A DNA stretch of 64,000 nucleotides, from contig NZ_HG917868.1 of the NCBI RefSeq assembly GCF_000577895.1, positions 1,550,001-1,614,000 on the forward strand. Reading direction: 5' to 3'. The translations under genes were made by a program, and so were the position numbers. Shown one piece after another: positions 24,405-32,520 of the stretch (its first letter is position 1; every line of letters starts with the position of its first letter). The DNA comes from Clostridium bornimense (GTDB lineage Bacteria; Bacillota; Clostridia; Clostridiales; Clostridiaceae). The notes beneath the pieces are model-generated. The model did not search any database, had not been told where the DNA came from, and saw only the letters and a list, made by a program, of their open reading frames with translations.

Positions 24405-26273
24405 TTATAATGGCTCTGCGCCATGTTCCTGTAAAAACTTTCTAATCTCATCCATCGATTTTGGATATAGGTGAGTCAATGCAAAATCATACCAAATATG
24501 ACTATTGTTATTGAAGTTCAACGAAAATGGAGAATTGCTAATTATATGGTTGCTAATTTTAGGTGGCAGATGGAGTCCAAGGCAAATTAAAACTATGGAA
24601 TTAATAGAGCCTGGTTCTTCACCATTAACTATTCTTCTTATGGTACGCTCATTGACCATTATTTCGTCTGCTAATTCGTTATAAGTTACTTTTTTCCACT
24701 TACGAACTATTTTAAGAGAGCTGGTATAGCTATTTGGCAATTCATTATAGATTCGCATTTCTTCAGCTATTGTTTCGGCTAGTAATTGGGCCTTCTTTTC
24801 TGGAGCCGCATACTCAAAACCATTACAATATTTTATATCAAAATCAATATTTGATGTCTTATCACGATTGAGAAAACATTCAGTATAGTATCTTTCCCTA
24901 CACCCGGATTTGACTGATAACTCGAAAACCAAGCAGCACTCTTCCATATGGGTTCGAGCATAGTCAGTAAGTACGGTCTGTCCAAATATATCCTGTGTTA
25001 TATATTTTGGATGGTTTAAAACAAAATGGGAATCTACATATATATAACTTCCGTCCCTAACTAAAGCGGCCATTTCTGGATTGGTTATGCTTTGGATGGC
25101 AGCATCCTCTGCGCCTATAGAAAAGGTCTGATTTCTTTCAAGCGCACCCTTCTTAAATCTATGTGGCTTGACGTAGCGACCATCTATAAAAGTAAAAGTT
25201 CCGATTGCTTCCTCATATCCAGCATCAATCATTCGGATTTTAGCCGCTGTCCGAGATACGCTGAAGAACGTTGCTAATGCGTCAATAACTGGCTCCATTA
25301 CATCTATAAGTTCTGATGTTCCAAGTTCTGTACGGAATTGCTTTATAAACTTAAATGCTTGGGTTTTAAACATGGCTAGTGGCATTTGTATCTTTGGAGC
25401 AAGGGCATTCGCCTGCCATTCCATCCAGTCAGTTGCATCTCTGGTATTGTCTTTTATACCCCCGACTACCTGACACTTTATTCGTGTGACACTGCTGTTA
25501 TATAACCGCTCCAATTCAAATGCTTTTCTATGTTGATCCCAATGAACACACTCATGCACAATAGTATTATTGACTGACCCCAGATTACGAAGGAAGTAAG
25601 CTTTAGGGTCCACGATTATTGTACGAGCATTCACACGGGTCTGTACCATTTCATCGCTATCTTCATCATAAAATTCTGCATCACAGTCGTGAAAGTATAT
25701 CTGTCCAAAAACAGAGAAATCCTTTGTAATCTCTCGCATTTCTACTGTAAGGCCCATTTTTTCTGCCAACACCTGTGGCTCAACTGCCATCGGGGTTTTT
25801 AATGCTTCAGGGTAATGTCTTCTAAGGAAGTCTGTAACAACAGATTCTAGTTGTTCCTTATGAATGATAGGGACAAGGGAGTCTGACATAGGTTTCGGCT
25901 GCTTATTTTTGCTAGTATACTCAGTTATACTAGAGATTGAAAAATCGTCCAAATTGCAATCCAAATCACCTGAGCATTCTAGCATAAACCATTGCCGGCA
26001 ATTTTCTGATTCATCATAACGATGATTTGATTCACGGACTTCGAATTCCGCTTCAACAGCAACATCAAATTCTATTTTCATGTCCGGTAAGTCATTAACA
26101 GATACGAACTTTACTTCTATATCTGATAACTCAATGCCGCCAATGTTTTGAACTCTGTATAACCGTAAGTCTAAATCTTCACAATTATCCGTTGCATAGG
26201 TTTGTATGGCAGAAAATATCTCATTATAGAATCTACCATCCACGTAATCTTTAAAAGAACGATTACCCGCCAA
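24405..26273 (-). CDS. ImmA/IrrE-like metallopeptidase with novel N-terminal domain and C-terminal HTH
   Basis: 622 residues in three parts. Residues 1 to about 135 form an acidic beta-rich domain I do not recognise (VDGRFYNEIFSAIQTY, then MKIEFDVAVEAEFEVRES). The middle is an ImmA/IrrE zinc peptidase with NTIVHECVHWDQH (HExxH) and a glutamate in WMEWQANALAPKI. Near residue 555 a helix-turn-helix is visible (VTYNELADEIMVNERTIRRI). ImmA proteins cleave phage repressors or sense metal and DNA damage signals. It is divergent from the XRE-PLD-Z1 operon and has its own promoter (TTGAGG-N16-TATAAT at 26376-26349). In its place one would expect a phage repressor, which is not found. The role is inferred. 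Confidence 0.85.
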   Translation of the reverse strand: MAGNRSFKDYVDGRFYNEIFSAIQTYATDNCEDLDLRLYRVQNIGGIELSDIEVKFVSVNDLPDMKIEFDVAVEAEFEVRESNHRYDESENCRQWFMLECSGDLDCNLDDFSISSITEYTSKNKQPKPMSDSLVPIIHKEQLESVVTDFLRRHYPEALKTPMAVEPQVLAEKMGLTVEMREITKDFSVFGQIYFHDCDAEFYDEDSDEMVQTRVNARTIIVDPKAYFLRNLGSVNNTIVHECVHWDQHRKAFELERLYNSSVTRIKCQVVGGIKDNTRDATDWMEWQANALAPKIQMPLAMFKTQAFKFIKQFRTELGTSELIDVMEPVIDALATFFSVSRTAAKIRMIDAGYEEAIGTFTFIDGRYVKPHRFKKGALERNQTFSIGAEDAAIQSITNPEMAALVRDGSYIYVDSHFVLNHPKYITQDIFGQTVLTDYARTHMEECCLVFELSVKSGCRERYYTECFLNRDKTSNIDFDIKYCNGFEYAAPEKKAQLLAETIAEEMRIYNELPNSYTSSLKIVRKWKKVTYNELADEIMVNERTIRRIVNGEEPGSINSIVLICLGLHLPPKISNHIISNSPFSLNFNNNSHIWYDFALTHLYPKSMDEIRKFLQEHGAEPL

Positions 26274-26348
26274 GGCACTCCCTCCTCACCCCATATGAAA
26301 TTAATATCTTTAAGGATTTTTACTATTCAAACATTAGTTCATAGGTAA

Positions 26349-26419
26349 ATTATAACATGTATTTTGATTGCCTCAACATTTATTTTACGTTTGCGAATTT
26401 TAATTGTTGCTTCGCTAAC
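26349..26419. promoter_or_regulatory. divergent promoters and inverted repeat between ImmA-like gene and defence operon
   Basis: Minus promoter: TTGAGG (26376-26371), 16 bases, TATAAT (26354-26349), with a TG one base before the -10. An inverted repeat GTTTGCGAA (26389-26397) and TTCGCTAAC (26411-26419), 8 of 9 matching, lies beside a weaker plus promoter (TTGTTG-N17-TAAACT). The repeat could be bound by the small XRE protein of the operon or by the ImmA-like protein's HTH. The rest of 26274-26474 has no gene. Confidence 0.5.
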
Positions 26420-26474
26420 TTTGTGATAAACTTTATTTATTAACTTAGGCTAGGTACTAAGGCGAGGTGATATT

Positions 26475-26706
26475 ATGTCCATAAGTTATAAAAAACTATG
26501 GAAACTTCTTATTGATAGAGATATGAAAAAAAAAGGACTTAAGAGAAGCAGCTGGTATTAGTACAGCTTCAATGGCTAAGCTTGGAAAAAATGAAAATGT
26601 TAATACTGACATTTTAATAAAAGTATGTAAGGCGCTTAACTGCGATATTTCAGATATTATGGAGATTGAAAAAACTACAGAAACCCCACCAAAAACAAAG
26701 GAGTGA
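26475..26706 (+). pseudogene. small XRE/Cro-type regulator interrupted by a 9-A run
   Basis: The frame from ATG 26475 reads MSISYKKLWKLLIDRDMKKK and then hits a stop at 26559. One base out of frame the protein continues DLREAAGISTASMAKLGK and NVNTDILIKVCKALNCDISD, a normal Cro/C1-type helix-turn-helix of about 76 residues ending at 26706. The break is at nine A residues (26526-26534); eight would restore the whole gene. It could be a real mutation, phase variation, ribosomal or polymerase slippage, or a sequencing error. GAGGTG precedes the start. The gene is placed like a controller (C) protein of a restriction-modification system, four bases before the nuclease gene. Confidence 0.85.
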
Positions 26707-26710
26707 GCTA

Positions 26711-27859
26711 ATGAAACTGTTATATTCAAACATCCTACCTCTTGGAACATCAGAGGGTCAACAAACAATTATAAATTGTTTTAACGAGCAAATTGCAAAA
26801 TCAGACCGTGTTGAAATTGCGGTTGGATATATTTCTCGTGCTGCCTTGGAAGAACTCGACAATCTGGTCGAAGAGCATAATATATCTAGTATATGCCTTA
26901 CCATTGGAATGTACTTCATCGAAGGAATGCCAGAAGGATCATATAATACTGCTTTAGAAATCAACAAAAAATGGACAGAGACTGGTATAGGTGAAATTAA
27001 GATCGTAAAAGCATTCAAATATCATGGAAAAGTATACTGCTTTTATAAAGATGGGCAACCTTTTTCTGCTATTATTGGTTCCGCAAACTTAGGTGTAATC
27101 AAATTAGATGCTAATAACCGTAGGCAATATGAAATCTCATCGGTTACTGATGATGCTACTGAATGTAAAGAAATTGCTGAATTTTTAGAGAAGCTAAAGG
27201 CTCAGAACTGCTCTGGTAATATTGCTAACATTATAGGAATGCCAATAGTCAGGGAAGTTAACACATCACTTAGTGGCATTGATACGGTAACACAGATTCC
27301 CCAAACTGGTGTACAGCTTTATGAACAGCATAAAACAGACGTTTCTTTTGTACTGCCATTAAAAGTTCCTGCTTACGATGAGCGGCATATGGACGATGGT
27401 AAGCATTTCACAAAGTCGAATATAAATGTTAGCTATGCCGCACCACGAAGTAAAAGGAAATCCCGTGATTGGTACGAAACTCAATTGACTGTTAGCAAAG
27501 CGATAACTCGTTCAGAAGGTTACCCTGAAAAAAACAAGCCTTTTTTTGTTGTAACCGATGATGGCTATTGGTTTAAAGCTCATACCACAAGCGATGGCAA
27601 TAAACAATTCAGTGCTGTTGGCGATGAACTCATTCTTGGTCGTTGGATTAAAGGTAGACTTGCAGCAGCAGGTTTAGTAACACCAGTTAATGACACCCAA
27701 GCTGATACTGATCGTGAGGGAATGATTACGAAAGAAATGTTACAAGCATACGGTTGCGATAGCCTTGTACTTTCAAAAACAGATCAGAAAGCATTGGACG
27801 AAGATGGCACCGAGCTTGATGTGTGGGTTTTATCGTTTGAAACAATTACTAACGAATGA
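26711..27859 (+). CDS. PLD-type restriction endonuclease, NgoFVII-like, catalytic motif intact
   Basis: 382 residues. The N-terminal half is a phospholipase D-fold nuclease. Its motif has His105-x-Lys107 (KYHGKVYCF), then Ser124/Asn126 in IIGSANLG and Glu141. The C-terminal part from about residue 250 (FFVVTDDGYWFKAHTTSDGN) resembles the B3-like DNA recognition domain of NgoFVII-type enzymes. The start at 26711 follows AAAGGAG. The gene is second in an operon with XRE, a Z1-domain ATPase and a second PLD protein. PLD nucleases of this kind (BfiI is the best studied) need no metal and act as dimers. Confidence 0.85.
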   Translation: MKLLYSNILPLGTSEGQQTIINCFNEQIAKSDRVEIAVGYISRAALEELDNLVEEHNISSICLTIGMYFIEGMPEGSYNTALEINKKWTETGIGEIKIVKAFKYHGKVYCFYKDGQPFSAIIGSANLGVIKLDANNRRQYEISSVTDDATECKEIAEFLEKLKAQNCSGNIANIIGMPIVREVNTSLSGIDTVTQIPQTGVQLYEQHKTDVSFVLPLKVPAYDERHMDDGKHFTKSNINVSYAAPRSKRKSRDWYETQLTVSKAITRSEGYPEKNKPFFVVTDDGYWFKAHTTSDGNKQFSAVGDELILGRWIKGRLAAAGLVTPVNDTQADTDREGMITKEMLQAYGCDSLVLSKTDQKALDEDGTELDVWVLSFETITNE

Positions 27860-27870
27860 GAGGTGTATCA

Positions 27871-29730
27871 ATGCAATATTTAAAAAAATACTTGGAAAAA
27901 ATAAAAGAGCGAGGTAACGAAAAATTAGCTGAGTCCATTTCCAAAACAGCTGAAGATATTGGCAATCAACATATTCGCAATTTTTCATTTATAAGTCATG
28001 AGATTGGCTTGTTGTTTGGTAATGTGCAATCTGGAAAAACTGGTCAAATGTTTGGCGTTATGTGCAAAGCTGCAGATTTAGGATTTCCCGCATTCATCTT
28101 ACTCACAACAGACAATGTTGTCTTGCAACAACAAACCTTAGATCGAGTTAGAGACGACTTAGACGGCTTCTGTATTTGTGGCGAAAACGACTCAGGCTTA
28201 TTTATTGAAAATAGCCTTGTTAAGCCAGCCATTGTCGTTCTAAAGAAAAATGCAAGAGTACTAAGATTGTGGGCAAATGTATTTAATTCTACAGGCTTTA
28301 TGAAGGGCAACCCTCTATTCATCGTTGATGATGAGGCGGATGCGGCTTCCTTAAATACTCTAATAAACCGTAATAGTCAGTCATCAATTAATAGATATCT
28401 GGATTCTATAAAAAATGGAGCATCAAGTAGCTTATACCTACAGGTTACAGGTACGCCTCAAGCAATCTTATTACAGACCCTTGCGTCTGGTTGGCATCCA
28501 TATTTTACATACTACTTCCATCCAGGGGATGGATATTTAGGTGGAGACTTTTTCTTTCCAACAAGCGGTAAACCTGAATGCATTGATTTTCTTGAAACAA
28601 TCAAACGACCGACACGAAGTGTTGTTATACGCCACCTTGCTGTATCTGCTCAGATTTTAGCATCAAAAGGAAAAGTATCAAATTGCCTTCTACATCCGAG
28701 CGTACGACAAAATGTCCACCAGCGTTTTGCTGACGATGTCGCAAAGGAACTAGATTGGTGTATGGAGCATATCAATACCGAATTCATCACAGAATTACAA
28801 ACCCACTATGATTCTTTAGAACCCAACAAAAGTGAGAAACTTTCTTTTGAAGTTATCTATAAAACTACTAAGGATTTGTTGGAAAACAAAGGGATAAAAA
28901 TTCTTGTTATGAATGGAAAAACAGATGTTGAGAGTCCAGATTATGCAACAGGCTGTAATTTTATCGTAGGCGGAAACACTCTAGGCCGAGGCGTAACTTT
29001 TCCAGGGCTACAGACAATTTATTATACAAGAACCAGCAAAAAGCCCCAGGCGGATACTATGTGGCAACATAGTAGGATGTTTGGTTATGACAGAGACTCT
29101 GGCATGATGAAGATATTTATAGATGAACAACTCTATAAATTATTTGCGGACATTAACGCAACTAATAATGCCATTATCGCACAAGTAGAGCAAGGAATTG
29201 AAAACATAAAAATTTATTATCCAATTGGATTGAATCCAACTCGTAGGAATGTTATTGATAACAAACGAGTCAATATTCTTTCAGGTGGAACGAACTATTA
29301 TCCGTTCTATCCAGATAATAACACCATAGATGATATAACAAAACTATTGGAGCCTTTCTCTGATGATGATCCTTATTACCAGGTAAATTTGAGGTTAATT
29401 AAGAAAATATTATCCCACATTATTGCCAGCCCGGATTTCAAGTTAGATGCATTCCTTTCTGTCATTGATACACTGCTTTCAGAACAACCAGCTGGACAGG
29501 GGATTTTGATTGTCAGAAGAGGAAGAGATGTTGCACAAGGGACAGGAGCCTTGTTGTCTCCGAACGACTGGAAACTAGGTGGCACTTTCCATGACAAAGT
29601 AGTTTTGACCATGTATCAAGTAACTGGTACTAAGGGGTGGGGTGGAAAAGCTCTCTGGGTGCCGAATATTAAACTTCCTCATGATACAATGTATTATGAT
29701 GTGTCTGAGGATGATATAGAAGAAGCATAG
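27871..29730 (+). CDS. Z1-domain superfamily 2 ATPase of a restriction-type system
   Basis: 619 residues. Walker A is GNVQSGKTG (residues 50-58), motif II is IVDDEAD (about 151-157), motif III is VTGTP (about 192-196). The Z1 domain then shows VGGNTLGRGVTFPG (about 366-379) and QHSRMFGYDRD (about 399-409), the family's variants of helicase motifs V and VI. Proteins with Z1 are known from restriction-modification-like loci together with C5 methyltransferases and nucleases or MutL/MORC ATPases. The start at 27871 has GAGAGGTG seven bases upstream; the in-frame ATG at 27856 overlaps the previous stop but lacks one. It probably moves on or probes unmodified DNA and licenses cleavage by the PLD partners. 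Confidence 0.88.
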   Translation: MQYLKKYLEKIKERGNEKLAESISKTAEDIGNQHIRNFSFISHEIGLLFGNVQSGKTGQMFGVMCKAADLGFPAFILLTTDNVVLQQQTLDRVRDDLDGFCICGENDSGLFIENSLVKPAIVVLKKNARVLRLWANVFNSTGFMKGNPLFIVDDEADAASLNTLINRNSQSSINRYLDSIKNGASSSLYLQVTGTPQAILLQTLASGWHPYFTYYFHPGDGYLGGDFFFPTSGKPECIDFLETIKRPTRSVVIRHLAVSAQILASKGKVSNCLLHPSVRQNVHQRFADDVAKELDWCMEHINTEFITELQTHYDSLEPNKSEKLSFEVIYKTTKDLLENKGIKILVMNGKTDVESPDYATGCNFIVGGNTLGRGVTFPGLQTIYYTRTSKKPQADTMWQHSRMFGYDRDSGMMKIFIDEQLYKLFADINATNNAIIAQVEQGIENIKIYYPIGLNPTRRNVIDNKRVNILSGGTNYYPFYPDNNTIDDITKLLEPFSDDDPYYQVNLRLIKKILSHIIASPDFKLDAFLSVIDTLLSEQPAGQGILIVRRGRDVAQGTGALLSPNDWKLGGTFHDKVVLTMYQVTGTKGWGGKALWVPNIKLPHDTMYYDVSEDDIEEA

Positions 29731-29744
29731 GAGGGCAAGAATGG

Positions 29745-30701
29745 ATGTTCACCAACAACATAGCAAAAAGGATTTTATTTGCCCCTCCACTCCAAGGAGC
29801 GGACACTTTATTAATATTAAGCGGATATGCTACCCCTAATATGGCATCATGGCTTATTAAGAGTTTTCAAGAACAAAATATGCACCCTCTAAATATTTCA
29901 TTGCTTATTGGAATGGTTCCTTACGATGGATTAAGCGTTCCTATACATGAGGGCTTTATGGAACTCCATGGCAAAACATATCCAAAAGCAGTGGATAGCT
30001 TTTCATGTAGTTATGTTTGCGAAAACCCTCCAGTTCACGCAAATTTATACATTTGGCTAAAGGAAGAATCACCAGTACAGGCATATACAGGTTCAGCTGA
30101 TTTTGTGCAGAATGCATTTATCCAATCCAGAAAAGAAATAGTTGTATGCTGTGATCCTAAAGAAGCTTATAAGTTTTATGAAGAAGTTGAAGCAAACTCA
30201 ATTTATTGTAACCATGCAGAGGTCGAAGACCATATCGTTCTCCGTCCAACACATCAAATTCTTGATGCTGAAAACAAGCCTCTAACCACTTTGGCTGGCG
30301 AGGATATTACTTCTACGACTCTATCGCTTCTCACAAATAAGGCTGAAGTTGGAGAAAAATCCGGATTAAATTGGGGACAACGAAAGGGCAGAAACAAAAA
30401 CGAAGCTTATATACATCTTCCTGCAAAAATTGCAAGAAGCGGTTTCTTCCCGTTAAATAAACAACACTTTACTGTTATTACAGACGACGGTCATACTCTT
30501 CTCCTAAGAGTTGAGCAACAAAACGACAAAGCAATTACAACACCTCTTAGCAACGCTCAACTCGGAGAATACTTCCGAAACCGTTTAGGTCTTGGAAATG
30601 GTGCGTTCGTAACAAAACAAGATTTACTAAACTATGGAAGAACAGATGTTACCTTTTACAAAATCGACGATGAGCAGTACTTTATGGATTTCCATGTATA
30701 A
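29745..30701 (+). CDS. second PLD-type protein of the system, catalytic residues altered
   Basis: 318 residues, same layout as the first PLD protein: PLD fold, then a B3-like domain (HFTVITDDGHTLLLRVEQQN, FVTKQDLLNYGRTDVTF). At the catalytic position it has His98-Ala-Asn100 (VHANLYIWL) instead of His-x-Lys, and GSAD (116-119) instead of GSAN. A second HGK at residues 75-77 is not followed by a GSxN and aligns to a region without a motif in the first protein. It is probably a non-catalytic recognition partner, or half of an asymmetric active site. Start at 29745 with AGGAGGG ten bases upstream; the Z1 gene ends 14 bases before. Confidence 0.82.
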   Translation: MFTNNIAKRILFAPPLQGADTLLILSGYATPNMASWLIKSFQEQNMHPLNISLLIGMVPYDGLSVPIHEGFMELHGKTYPKAVDSFSCSYVCENPPVHANLYIWLKEESPVQAYTGSADFVQNAFIQSRKEIVVCCDPKEAYKFYEEVEANSIYCNHAEVEDHIVLRPTHQILDAENKPLTTLAGEDITSTTLSLLTNKAEVGEKSGLNWGQRKGRNKNEAYIHLPAKIARSGFFPLNKQHFTVITDDGHTLLLRVEQQNDKAITTPLSNAQLGEYFRNRLGLGNGAFVTKQDLLNYGRTDVTFYKIDDEQYFMDFHV

Positions 30702-30703
30702 AC

Positions 30704-30742
30704 AAAGCAGTTACTTTGCCTTCTCTACAAAGTAACTGCTTT
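30704..30742. terminator. bidirectional terminator between convergent defence transcripts
   Basis: AAAGCAGTTACTTTG (30704-30718) and CAAAGTAACTGCTTT (30728-30742) form a perfect 15-base stem with oligo-T runs available on both sides. It separates the plus-strand PLD-Z1-PLD operon from the minus-strand methyltransferase. Confidence 0.9.
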
Positions 30743-30743
30743 T

Positions 30744-31796
30744 TCATTCTTTAATACTTGGCTCTACGCTCTCATATTCAATTCCAGCAAAACACTTCAA
30801 TATTGCCTCAAAAATGATTTTTGCACCCTGACAAGGTACTGCCATTCCTATTTGTTTGCGTACACTCTCTTTACTTCCTACGAATCTATAAGCATCAGGG
30901 AAAGTCTGTAATCTTGCCCGCTCTCTGTTAGTCAATGCTCGTGGTTCTTCCCAATGGTAGATATGTGTTCCTCCACCACCGCTTCCCGTAACCGTATAGG
31001 AAGGCTTAGTTGGATCGAGCCTCTTATATATTTGACTTATTTTTGCTCCTCTAATATTAAGTCGCAAATCTTCTGGAAGGTCTGCCGTAAATGCATTTTG
31101 TCCAGGTAGAATATGCTGCAACCTTCTAACAACAGTTTCGGATTGTCTTGTCAATTCATTATTATATGCATCCTCTGGAATAGGGGGATTTTCTATTGCA
31201 TTTTTGCAAGTATTATCGATTCCGACATAGGGTGCTGTCGATGGGACTTTAAATTCAACATCGATGTCATCCCGTATGCCAACGATAATCAAACGGTGCC
31301 TCGCTTGAGGGACTCCGTATTCCTCAAACTTGTAGAGATGAGGTGTAATTGTATAGCCAGCTTCCCTCAGTTCCTTGAGAATCTTAGTGAAGGCTTTCCC
31401 ATCATTTGCATTTCTAAGTCCTCCAACATTTTCTGCTAAAAACCACTTGGGTTTAAACAGTTTTAGAGCTTTGACACCATACGAATACAAGGGACCGAAT
31501 ACCCCGTCCATACCTTTTTGCTCACCAACAACACTATAGTCATTGCATGGGAAACCAAATGCCAGTGCATCAATCGGGGCTAGTTTAGACATATCGAATT
31601 TGCGAATATCCGCATGGTAAACAGTATTAGGAGTATCAGGACAGATATTTAATCTATATGTTTCACAGGTATCTGCGTCATAGTCATTTGCCCACTGATG
31701 TACAATCGCAAAGTTTGGATCTTCAATACTAGCATTCATTGCACCCCAAGCGATCCCACCTGGGCCGCAAAATAATTCACCTAATCTAAATATCAT
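30744..31796 (-). CDS. DNA cytosine-5 methyltransferase of the Z1/PLD system
   Basis: About 350 residues with C5-methyltransferase motifs: I GELFCGPGGIAWG, IV with catalytic Cys in GFPCNDYSVVG, VI ENVGGL, VIII PQARHRLIIVG, IX REALQ-type segment RERARLQTFPDAY, X GMAVPCQG. Unlike the phage enzyme at 5038-7200 the recognition region is short, so one target is expected. The start at 31796 has AAAGGAGGGAGA eight bases upstream; a reading from 31826 would overlap the XRE gene. It follows an XRE gene by four bases and faces the nuclease operon, the layout of a modification enzyme protecting the cell from the convergent restriction part. Confidence 0.93.
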   Translation of the reverse strand: MIFRLGELFCGPGGIAWGAMNASIEDPNFAIVHQWANDYDADTCETYRLNICPDTPNTVYHADIRKFDMSKLAPIDALAFGFPCNDYSVVGEQKGMDGVFGPLYSYGVKALKLFKPKWFLAENVGGLRNANDGKAFTKILKELREAGYTITPHLYKFEEYGVPQARHRLIIVGIRDDIDVEFKVPSTAPYVGIDNTCKNAIENPPIPEDAYNNELTRQSETVVRRLQHILPGQNAFTADLPEDLRLNIRGAKISQIYKRLDPTKPSYTVTGSGGGGTHIYHWEEPRALTNRERARLQTFPDAYRFVGSKESVRKQIGMAVPCQGAKIIFEAILKCFAGIEYESVEPSIKE

Positions 31797-31800
31797 AATA

Positions 31801-32154
31801 TCACTCTCCCTCCTTTGAAATACCAATTTTATTACCGTTCCGCATAGTCAAAAAATCTATGAACAATTGCACCATTGCTACCCCGTCATCATCTAAGTTT
31901 TCTAAACCATGAATCTGGCAATTGGGATGCATATCATTTTCTGATATATAACCTGCGGCTAACAATATTTCAAACGGGTGAAAATTTAAAGCACGTGCGA
32001 TTTCACATAATGTTGCCCAATTAGGGTTTTTTCTAGTTCCGTTCTCAATTTTCATTATTTCACTGTCGCTTGAGCCACAAGCAATTGCTAACTTTTTAAG
32101 AGAAAGCCCCATGGCTTCTCGACGACTTTTAATCATTTGTCCTATCTCAGGCAT
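31801..32154 (-). CDS. XRE-family regulator upstream of the methyltransferase
   Basis: 117 residues with an N-terminal Cro/C1-type helix-turn-helix (IGQMIKSRREAMGLSLKKLA, then SDSEIMKIENGTRKNPNWAT) and a C-terminal extension without a recognised fold. AGAGGTGAGAGG precedes the start. It is cotranscribed with the methyltransferase from the promoter at 32172-32200. It could regulate the restriction-modification unit like a C protein, or be the lysogenic repressor of the phage, which is otherwise missing from the window; the sequence does not decide. Confidence 0.88.
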   Translation of the reverse strand: MPEIGQMIKSRREAMGLSLKKLAIACGSSDSEIMKIENGTRKNPNWATLCEIARALNFHPFEILLAAGYISENDMHPNCQIHGLENLDDDGVAMVQLFIDFLTMRNGNKIGISKEGE

Positions 32155-32171
32155 CCTCTCACCTCTGCATC

Positions 32172-32200
32172 ATCATATCACCTTCGCTGCCTTTTGTCAA
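32172..32200 (-). promoter_or_regulatory. consensus promoter of the XRE-methyltransferase unit
   Basis: TTGACA (32200-32195), 17 bases, TATGAT (32177-32172), giving a leader of only about ten bases. A perfect inverted repeat GCTGCT-CAAA-AGCAGC lies just upstream at 32218-32233. Confidence 0.85.
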
Positions 32201-32233
32201 GAACATCTTACTTAAACGCTGCTCAAAAGCAGC

Positions 32234-32520
32234 AATGTAGTAATTTTCAATTTAATGCACAGCTCTTCTCCTATACCCAGACCACATCTATTCTATCTCC
32301 ACAACCCTATGAAGTTATCTAATCTGTCAACTCAACCCCACGCACTTTATTACAGTCGACCTGTTTCCTCAATAAACAAAAACAAGGATTTTCAAGATTG
32401 AAAGGCACTGCCAGACATCAGACAGAAAATCTTCCAACCTCGGAAATCCTTTATTTATCAGTACTTTGAATAGACTTTATTTCTCAACCCTTGACATCAA
32501 GACAACACACTCAACGTGTG
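32234..32520. other. prophage/chromosome junction with likely attachment site in the 3' end of rlmD
   Basis: Phage-type sequence ends in this gap and the clostridial chromosome begins at the 3' end of rlmD. The codons for HVECVVLM (minus strand, about 32495-32520) are the conserved segment used for integration by elements of the rum/rumA hotspot in streptococci. The gene remains complete. A long imperfect inverted repeat (AAGGATTT... AAATCCTT, about 32383-32454), with TTTTTG after it on the minus strand, may be the rlmD terminator. The other att copy is not in the window, so the core cannot be fixed. Confidence 0.5.

Noticed and set aside
29940-29975. HGK at residues 75-77 of the second PLD protein as a replacement catalytic motif
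   Set aside because: It is not followed by a GSxN at the normal distance and aligns to a non-motif region of the first PLD protein; the HAN-GSAD pair is the true positional equivalent.
1-32154. Integrase or transposase in the prophage part
   Set aside because: No tyrosine or serine recombinase or DDE transposase motif occurs in any frame of this part; it is expected beyond the left edge.
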